A stretch of 38,143 nt of DNA from CAYUPI01 sp964446585. GTDB lineage: Bacteria; Verrucomicrobiota; Verrucomicrobiia; Limisphaerales; UBA8199. Shown one piece after another: positions 33,119-38,143 of the stretch (position 1 is the first letter of the stretch; every line of letters begins with the position of its first letter). The position numbers and the translations under genes were made by a program. The DNA lies in contig CAYUPI010000054.1 of the NCBI GenBank assembly GCA_964446585.1, forward strand, positions 1 to 38,143, in the 5' to 3' direction. Below the pieces are notes generated by a model. It saw nothing but the letters and a program-made list of their open reading frames with translations, was not told the origin of the DNA and searched no databases.

Positions 33119-34675
33119 CTACCTGGGTTTCGGCTCGCCTTCATCGCTGCGACCGGCGAAGCCTGCCAGCATGATGGCCAAGGCGTCCACTTCCCCACGG
33201 GCTGAGCGCCCTGGGTCGGGAGGCTGGAATCGATTGAGCATGATGCAGAAGAGCAGATGCTCGCCCCCGGCGGTGGTCACATGTCCTGAAAGGGAATTGG
33301 TCCAGCGCAGGGTGCCTGTCTTGGCGCGCACTTTACCCTCACCCTCGGTCCCTTTCATCCGGTCGCGCAAAGTGCCGTCCACTCCCGCCACTGGCAGGGC
33401 TTGGAGGAAGATCTCGGCGTACGGGCGGCGCGAGACGAACTCCAGCAGCATCACGGTCGCGTTTGGCGTGGTCAAATTGTCGCGGGACAGGCCGGAGCCT
33501 TCTTCGAAAAACACCTCGTCTCGGGGGATGCCAGCCTGCGCCAGGAATTTGGCCAACTCGGCAAGCCCGAGCGCCTCGGAAGTTTGCTCGGATGGCTGCC
33601 GGGCGGCCCGTGCCTTTTCACCGACCTGTGCCAGCAGCAAATCGGCATAAAGATTTTGCGAAGGCTTCAGGGTTTCTGTTGCAATTTCGCCCAAAGTAGC
33701 TGATTCGACAGAGCCGAGTTCGACCACTTGGGCGGCGGCCATCAGATTTGCTTGTCGGTCGAGCCAATTCATTGTCCTCGCGGTTCCCACGATCTGGATG
33801 CCGCTGCGGACCAGGGCCTCCCTGAACATCGAGACAAACAGTCGAGCTGGATTGTGCACCGCCACATCCTCGATGTGGCTGGGATCGTCAACCGCCATTT
33901 GGCCCGAGACATCGATTGCGTTCTCCGTCGGGGGATGGTGAATGTGAATCGTCCGTTTTTGGCCTTTGCTTACCGTCATCGTGCGGTTGGACAGGCTCAG
34001 AACTGTGGTGGTGGGTGAGAGCGCGATTTTGCATGGCGCTCCCGCGCGCTCGCCTGGGCGCACTGAAAGCTGGAGCGTGTTGTCATTAATCGTCAGCGCG
34101 GAAATCTCCGCGCCATAGGCGTTCTCGAGATCCTCCCAGGCCCAGCCTGACCCGAAAGACGGACCGCGAAAGTAGCTCTCGTCGCCAACCAGATCGCCGC
34201 TGATGCGTTTAACGCTCGCGTTTGTCAAAGCGGAGACCAAGGGTTGCAGGGCACGGTAAATGTTGCCGCCGTGGAGCCGCGCGTTGATGGTCGGGTCGCC
34301 CCGGCCATAGACAATTAAATCCCCGGCCACCGTGCCGGTGCCGTCCGGCTTGCCCGGCGCATACAGCGAAGTCTTGATCCGGTAATCCGCACCGAAGCGC
34401 TCAAGCGCCAGGGCCACCGTGTAGAGTTTTGTGTTGGAAGCAGGGCTGAACAGCTTCCGGGCATTGTGTTCAAACACAACCCTCCCGGTATCGAACGAGA
34501 CGACCTTCACTCCCCACATCGCCGCGGCAAATTTCGATTGCGATACGTGCTCGGCCAGTTTCTGCCGCAAGTCAGTCAGGGTCGCGGCGGTCTTTGTTTC
34601 TTGCGCCAGGCCGCTGGACAGCAGGCAACTTGCGAGCGCCACGGAGAGCGAACAGATCTTTCGAACATAACGCAT
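33119..34675 (-). CDS. dacB: D-alanyl-D-alanine carboxypeptidase/endopeptidase (PBP4, DacB type)
   Basis: A 518-residue class C penicillin-binding protein that trims peptidoglycan cross-links in the periplasm. The signal peptide is at about 1-24 (MRYVRKICSLSVALASCLLS). The three active-site motifs are S80-N-T-K83, S-Q-N in KPSQNLYAD and K-T-G in VRAKTGTLRW. The large domain II insert of the PBP4 family is present between the first and second motifs. The symbol is by family; there is no second copy here to compare. It is divergent from the lytic transglycosylase gene across a 323-base gap. Confidence 0.92.
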   Translation of the reverse strand: MRYVRKICSLSVALASCLLSSGLAQETKTAATLTDLRQKLAEHVSQSKFAAAMWGVKVVSFDTGRVVFEHNARKLFSPASNTKLYTVALALERFGADYRIKTSLYAPGKPDGTGTVAGDLIVYGRGDPTINARLHGGNIYRALQPLVSALTNASVKRISGDLVGDESYFRGPSFGSGWAWEDLENAYGAEISALTINDNTLQLSVRPGERAGAPCKIALSPTTTVLSLSNRTMTVSKGQKRTIHIHHPPTENAIDVSGQMAVDDPSHIEDVAVHNPARLFVSMFREALVRSGIQIVGTARTMNWLDRQANLMAAAQVVELGSVESATLGEIATETLKPSQNLYADLLLAQVGEKARAARQPSEQTSEALGLAELAKFLAQAGIPRDEVFFEEGSGLSRDNLTTPNATVMLLEFVSRRPYAEIFLQALPVAGVDGTLRDRMKGTEGEGKVRAKTGTLRWTNSLSGHVTTAGGEHLLFCIMLNRFQPPDPGRSARGEVDALAIMLAGFAGRSDEGEPKPR

Positions 34676-34868
34676 AATCTACTATTCAGGAGAACAGGTA
34701 GTGAGACGCAATCTTAAGTGAGTAGCAGCCGTCGAGCAAGAATCGGCCGGAATCGTGTCGGTCGGAATCGACGCTCAGGAGATGTGCCAGTAAAGTCGAG
34801 CGTGGGGAGCTTCGACCTTTACTCCGCTGTTGATTGGGGCCATGAACACAAGGAGTGCTTGGCGCTTC

Positions 34869-34893
34869 CCCTTTCCTCCTCTGGAGGAGAGGG
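34869..34893. repeat. CCCTYTCCTCC hairpin repeat, copy 2
   Basis: CCCTTTCCTCC (34869-34879 equivalent), a TCT loop and GGAGGAGAGGG (34883-34893) form an 11-bp stem with one G-T pair. It is near-identical to the hairpin at 28325-28349. It lies in the 323-base gap (34676-34998) between divergent cell-wall genes; the gap shows no convincing gene. An open frame at 34718-35002 crosses the hairpin and is not believed. Confidence 0.6.
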
Positions 34894-34998
34894 CGATGGT
34901 TCCTACGCGCTCAGTTGGTTTATAGGCTGTAAAGGAGTTAAGGGCTGCAATAGCCGCGCTCGCTGGACGCTTCATTGCGCGTTGGGTAAAAGGACAGA

Positions 34999-35550
34999 AT
35001 GAAATGGCGCCGACTGAGGTGGCTATTGCTCCTGCTGTTCTTCGCGGGTGCGATTGGCTTTTGGTGGCGCGAGGGGCGGATGGAACGCAGCCAGGACGGA
35101 CCGATACGCGAGGCCGCGCAGCGATACGGTGTCGAGCCGGCGCTGGTCAAGGCAATCGTCTGGCGTGAAAGCCGGTTTCACCCGGATGCCCGAGGCCACG
35201 TCGGAGAGATTGGGCTGATGCAGCTTCGGGAGGAAGCGGCGCAGGAATGGGCCGACGCCGAGCACCTCGAGGGGTTTGACCACGAACAATGCTTCGACCC
35301 ACGCACGAACATACTGGCCGGGACCTGGTACTTGAAAAAATTACTGAAACGGTACCGTCAGACGGACGATGCCGTGCCGTATGCTCTGGCGGACTACAAC
35401 GCCGGCCGCGGCAAGGTGCTCAAGTGGATGGACGGCGCCGCGGCAACCAACAGCGCGGCCTTTCTCGAGCAGATCGGTTTTCCCGGAACGCGGGAGTATG
35501 TGGAGTCGGTGATCCGCCGGCAGAAGCAGTATCGTTTGCCAGGTCGGTGA
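34999..35550 (+). CDS. Lytic transglycosylase (SLT domain), membrane-anchored
   Basis: A 183-residue peptidoglycan-cleaving enzyme with an N-terminal membrane helix (MKWRRLRWLLLLLFFAGAIG). The SLT domain covers about residues 36-175. The catalytic Glu is E57 in VWRESRF, followed by GEIGLMQL and the ADYNAGRGKVLKW block near the C-terminus. AAAGGA lies about 5 bases before the ATG. Short Slt/MltC-like relatives act at the envelope. It is divergent from the PBP4 gene, consistent with a shared wall-remodelling role. Confidence 0.92.
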   Translation: MKWRRLRWLLLLLFFAGAIGFWWREGRMERSQDGPIREAAQRYGVEPALVKAIVWRESRFHPDARGHVGEIGLMQLREEAAQEWADAEHLEGFDHEQCFDPRTNILAGTWYLKKLLKRYRQTDDAVPYALADYNAGRGKVLKWMDGAAATNSAAFLEQIGFPGTREYVESVIRRQKQYRLPGR

Positions 35551-35578
35551 CCGGCCGTTAATCCGGAACGGTACAGTT

Positions 35579-35739
35579 GAACCACTAATTGACACGAATA
35601 AACACCAATGGAACAGGGACCGGAGCGGTGCTCTTGGTAGAACTGGAACCGCACATTAGACAGTGACAGGTTCCCAAACAGGTTATGTAAGCGGGCAGCC
35701 CAGAAAATTCGTGTCGAGTCGCGTCTATTCGTGGTTTTC
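35579..35739. repeat. Paired ACACGAAT-type repeats in inverted orientation
   Basis: GAACCACTAATTGACACGAA (35579-35598), continuing TAAACACCAATGG, and on the other strand GAAAACCACGAATAGACGCG (from 35739 down), continuing ACTCGACACGAAT (to 35707), are related short-word copies facing each other. They fill the gap between convergent genes. ACACGAAT words are reminiscent of intergenic repeats in other bacteria. Confidence 0.6.
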
Positions 35740-35755
35740 TGTTGCATGGTTACGG

Positions 35756-36490
35756 CTAATCCCTGGTGATCGACCGCAGGGTGTTCTCCAACTGCCTCCG
35801 CAGCTCCTCGCGCTCGGAGTCGGAGGCGCCCCGCGGGACACGAATCGCCTTTTCCAGGATCATTTCGCAACGCGAAAAAGGCAGCGGAATTTGAAATCGA
35901 TCCCAGCTTTTGGGCCGCCACTTCCACTGAAGCTGAAAAGAGAACGGAATAATCGCCAACCCGGTGATTTGGGCCAGCGACATCACTCCATCCTGGACGA
36001 CATAACAAGGGCCGCGCGGTCCGTCCGGCGTGATCGCCAGGTCATAACCGCGTTCAGCCCACGTCGTCAGCTCGAGCAAGGCTTGTGGCCCGCGCCGACT
36101 GGAGGAGCCGCGCACGGGTTGGACGTGGAACGCTTCCAGGATTGCGGTGAGGAATCCGCCATCCCTGCTGGCACTGACCATCGCAGCCATGCCGGCGCTG
36201 CGACTTCGTTTTCGGGCGTAGCCGAAGTAAGCCTGCATCGAGAGCGCCAGCCGATTATGCCAAACGCAGAAAATGACCGGGCCTGCCGGGGCGCCCTCGA
36301 AATAGCCGGAGCGATCCTGCCAATCGTAACGCAAAGTGGCGGCAAGTCCGCGGAGGAGCGCGAACACCAGCCACGCGCCGAGCCGCTGCGGCCAACGAGG
36401 CGGATGCGGCACGACGACCCCTCGCGATTTCCGGCTCGGGTCGGCGGCCGGCGATTTCTCGGAGCTGGGCCCAGGACTGACGGCAGCCAT
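35756..36490 (-). CDS. DUF374 lysophospholipid acyltransferase-like protein
   Basis: A 244-residue member of the LPLAT superfamily, DUF374 branch, probably an acyltransferase in lipid or lipid A synthesis. The HxxxxD-type site appears as CVWHNRLAL. The conserved SSSRRGPQALLEL and ITPDGPRGPCYVVQDGV blocks are present. The N-terminal about 35 residues (PSSEKSPAADPSRKSRG) are variable and Ser/Pro-rich. The ATG at 36490 overlaps the ruvA stop by one base (TGATG), so the two are translationally coupled; a TTG one codon earlier is less likely. The gene ends facing the transglycosylase. Confidence 0.87.
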   Translation of the reverse strand: MAAVSPGPSSEKSPAADPSRKSRGVVVPHPPRWPQRLGAWLVFALLRGLAATLRYDWQDRSGYFEGAPAGPVIFCVWHNRLALSMQAYFGYARKRSRSAGMAAMVSASRDGGFLTAILEAFHVQPVRGSSSRRGPQALLELTTWAERGYDLAITPDGPRGPCYVVQDGVMSLAQITGLAIIPFSFQLQWKWRPKSWDRFQIPLPFSRCEMILEKAIRVPRGASDSEREELRRQLENTLRSITRD

Positions 36491-37095
36491 CAAGGTCCTT
36501 TTTTCAAGCAGGCGCGCACCATCTCCTCGAGGCTGGCTTGCGAACCGAGCATGGTCTGGGCTTTTCGGACCGTATCATGGGCTTCGACTTGCTTGAAACC
36601 GAGGGCCATCAGCGCCAGCACGGCGTCATTCGTTTTCTGATCCTCGGGCGAGAGCGCGCGCTGGGCGCTCGAGGCTTCCCAGGCGCCCGCGGCGCCTATC
36701 TTGTCCTTCAACTCCACCACGATGCGCTCGGCAGTCTTTTTGCCAACACCGGAAATTTGCGACAACACTTTGATGTCCTGATTGGCGACGGCGCCGCGGA
36801 AAGAGGTCACGCTGATGCCGCTCAAAACATTTAAGGCGATTTTCGGTCCGATGCCGCTGACCGTGTTAATCAGCAAGCGAAACAACTCGCGCTCCGCCGC
36901 GCTCATAAACCCGTAGAGCACATGCGCGTCTTCGCGCACTACCAGATGCGTCAGAAGTTTTAACGGCTGGCCCGGCTGCGGCAGTTTGTCATACGAAGAC
37001 AGGGGAATGAGCACCTCGTAACCGAGGCCATTGACTTCGACTACAACCTGAGTGGGAAGGGCTTCGAGCAGTTTGCCCTGGAGAAAGGTGATCAT
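36490..37095 (-). CDS. ruvA: Holliday junction DNA helicase subunit RuvA
   Basis: A 201-residue RuvA that binds four-way junctions and loads RuvB. The start MITFLQGKLLEALPTQVVVE is the family start; a longer in-frame reading reaching 37317 crosses repeat DNA and is not credible. The two helix-hairpin-helix motifs read TVSGIGPKIALNVLSG and QISGVGKKTAERIVVELKDK. The C-terminal domain III (DAVLALMALGFKQVEAH) is intact. ruvC lies upstream on the same strand but 139 bases away, across an inverted repeat pair. ruvB is not in the window. Confidence 0.96.
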   Translation of the reverse strand: MITFLQGKLLEALPTQVVVEVNGLGYEVLIPLSSYDKLPQPGQPLKLLTHLVVREDAHVLYGFMSAAERELFRLLINTVSGIGPKIALNVLSGISVTSFRGAVANQDIKVLSQISGVGKKTAERIVVELKDKIGAAGAWEASSAQRALSPEDQKTNDAVLALMALGFKQVEAHDTVRKAQTMLGSQASLEEMVRACLKKGP

Positions 37096-37096
37096 G

Positions 37097-37232
37097 CCTA
37101 AGATCCAAACACAAAGATCCAAGCTCCAGAGAAGCACCATCTCCCAAGCTCCAAATTCCCATCCTGCGGCACGAAAGTTTGGTGTTTGGAGCTTCTCTGA
37201 AGCTTGGAACTTGGAGCTTGGTTCTTTGTCCG
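37097..37232. repeat. TTGGA-type short-word inverted repeat between ruvC and ruvA
   Basis: The plus strand carries AGATCCAAGCTCCAGAGAAG (left part) and then, from about 37177, TTTGGTGTTTGGAGCTTCTC (right part), so the two halves face each other. The words match 84-151. It fills the whole gap between ruvC and ruvA and touches the ruvA start. Confidence 0.65.
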
Positions 37233-37234
37233 CT

Positions 37235-37843
37235 TCATATTCTTTTGGGCGCGCTAAAAGCGTATCGCCCATTTTCCTGCGCGTGCGCCAGGGCGAGGGC
37301 CAGGGCGTCGGCGGCATCCGGCGCCGGCACTTCCTTGAGTCCCAACAATCGTTGGACCATGCGAGCGACCGCCAGCTTCTGGGCGGCGCCGTAACCGACC
37401 ATGGCTTGCTTTACCTTGCGTGGCGCCAATTCGTAAATTTCCAGACCGGCTTCCGCGATCGTGGCCAGCGCCGCCCCGCGCGCTTCGCCCATCACCAATG
37501 CGGTCTGAAGGTTCTGGGCGTAGAACAATCCCTCGACAACACAAATTGAGGGCCGATGTCGCCTCAGCACTCCGCGCAAGACCTGTGCAATCCGCGCCAG
37601 GCAACGCGACCGCGGCCAATCGGCGGGGCAGGAAATTGTGCCCTGGGCCAGGGCTTGAGGAAACGGTTTTGTGCAGCGGATGATGCCGTAACCCGTGCCG
37701 CGCAAGGAGGGATCAAGCCCGAGGAGGACTTCATGCAAGCGTGCGCTGGGCCTGAGCGTCGGTGTCAATGGCCGCGACGAGGAATGGCGCGCTCCCGCCA
37801 GTCGCGTCTGCATTTGCTTGAATTGCTGCGGCGTGACGCCCAT
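37235..37843 (-). CDS. ruvC: Holliday junction resolvase RuvC with an N-terminal extension
   Basis: A 202-residue RuvC that cuts Holliday junctions symmetrically. The catalytic tetrad is D44 (LLGLDPSLRGTGYGII), E104 (VVEGLFYAQN), D176 and D179 (PDAADALALALAHA). The domain begins at about residue 38. Normal RuvC starts there, so the first about 36 residues (MGVTPQQFKQMQTRLAGARH and on) are extra. The ATG at 37843 has no Shine-Dalgarno, and an internal ATG at codon 11 still leaves an extension. The extension looks helical and basic. ruvA follows, separated by a repeat. Confidence 0.94.
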   Translation of the reverse strand: MGVTPQQFKQMQTRLAGARHSSSRPLTPTLRPSARLHEVLLGLDPSLRGTGYGIIRCTKPFPQALAQGTISCPADWPRSRCLARIAQVLRGVLRRHRPSICVVEGLFYAQNLQTALVMGEARGAALATIAEAGLEIYELAPRKVKQAMVGYGAAQKLAVARMVQRLLGLKEVPAPDAADALALALAHAQENGRYAFSAPKRI

Positions 37844-37900
37844 TGCCGGAATGCTGGCAACAAAACGCCGCGAAGAAAACTACAAAGCGAAACGGAATGA

Positions 37901-38069
37901 AAATCCCAAATTCCAACACCCAAATTCCAGACAAATCCCAGATCTCAAACCCCAAATGTCAAATCCCAAAGCCCAAACAAATCCCAAATCCTAAATCGCA
38001 GATCTCAAATTCCAAATCGCAAATCCCAAATTTCAGATTTGAAAGCCGGAATCCAAAATCCAAAATCGC
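37901..38069 (-). repeat. AAATCCCAAATTCC-type low-complexity short-word array
   Basis: About 170 bases are made from AAATCCC, AAATTCC, GATCTCAAA and related 7-9 base words on the plus strand; in reverse they read TTTGGATTT-like. It lies upstream of ruvC. The words match the tails at 12861, 21251, 23857 and 25634. The remaining bases from 37844 to 37900 and 38070 to 38143 show no gene. Confidence 0.7.
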
Positions 38070-38143
38070 CCTGTTGCGGCTGGCGCGATTTAGAGCGCTT
38101 CAACAAAAACTGTAGCCACAAGAGACAAACCAACCGAGAGCGT

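Noticed and set aside
34718..35002. 94-codon plus-strand open frame between PBP4 and the transglycosylase
   Set aside because: It crosses a dispersed hairpin repeat, is low in protein-like character and lacks a Shine-Dalgarno.
37096..37317. Upstream extension of ruvA
   Set aside because: It runs through the inverted repeat and into the end of ruvC; the MITFLQGKL start is the known family start.
37901..38069. Regular repeats resembling a CRISPR array
   Set aside because: The words are only 7-9 bases, degenerate and without unique spacers of even length; no cas genes are nearby.
1..38143. tRNA and rRNA genes
   Set aside because: No T-loop/acceptor patterns or conserved rRNA segments were recognised by eye; a covariance-model scan would settle it.

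Overview
The window looks like a chromosomal piece of a heterotrophic Verrucomicrobiota bacterium, probably of the Pedosphaera/Limisphaerales type. This is an inference. It rests on GC-rich genes, two Cys-type sulfatases, secreted Gfo/Idh/MocA, DUF1080 and DUF3604 proteins, secreted enzymes ending in a ...FFRV/FFRL..P C-terminal domain, and gaps filled with short-word dispersed repeats. No rRNA, tRNA, CRISPR array, transposase or phage gene was recognised.

Layout. 1-4.3 kb: sulfatase, a VapBC-like toxin-antitoxin pair, a decayed gene fragment and a GH16-like secreted protein. 4.3-7.1 kb: ECF sigma factor, small membrane protein and a class C beta-lactamase-like serine hydrolase, all on the plus strand. 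7.2-12.8 kb: a beta-propeller/PHP (DUF3604) protein, a Uma2 nuclease-fold protein and a large secreted glycosidase-like protein with a CBM6-like module. 12.9-16.0 kb, minus strand: hemL-ruvX-truA-trmL. 16.1-22.8 kb: second Uma2 protein, DUF192 lipoprotein, TAT-exported Gfo/Idh/MocA oxidoreductase, MetE-like protein, dipeptide epimerase-like enolase and a second sulfatase. 22.8-28.3 kb: DUF1326 protein, sialidase-like protein, a second small membrane protein related to the one beside the sigma factor, a divergent enolase-superfamily enzyme and a DUF1080 hydrolase with a DUF3471-like tail. 28.4-38.1 kb: recA, a PilB/GspE ATPase with a TPR/MshEN partner, a DUF1232-like protein, PBP4-type DD-peptidase, lytic transglycosylase, DUF374 acyltransferase, ruvA and ruvC.

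The accessory genes fit uptake and breakdown of sulfated or otherwise decorated glycans outside the cytoplasm: sulfatases release sulfate, GH16/sialidase/CBM6 proteins attack the polymer, and the exported oxidoreductase with the DUF1080 protein could oxidise and hydrolyse glycosides through 3-keto intermediates. The housekeeping genes cover DNA repair (recA, ruvA, ruvC, ruvX), tRNA modification (truA, trmL), tetrapyrrole synthesis (hemL), cell-wall turnover and type IV pilus or type II secretion.

The most unusual layer is the intergenic DNA. At least six families of short palindromic or short-word repeats recur. They sit against start and stop codons, split the ruvC-ruvA and ruvX-truA-trmL gene strings, and in one place appear nested with a perfect 15-bp inverted repeat inside another repeat. 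A second lead is the pair of homologous small membrane proteins, one in a sigma-factor operon and one behind a perfect palindrome.
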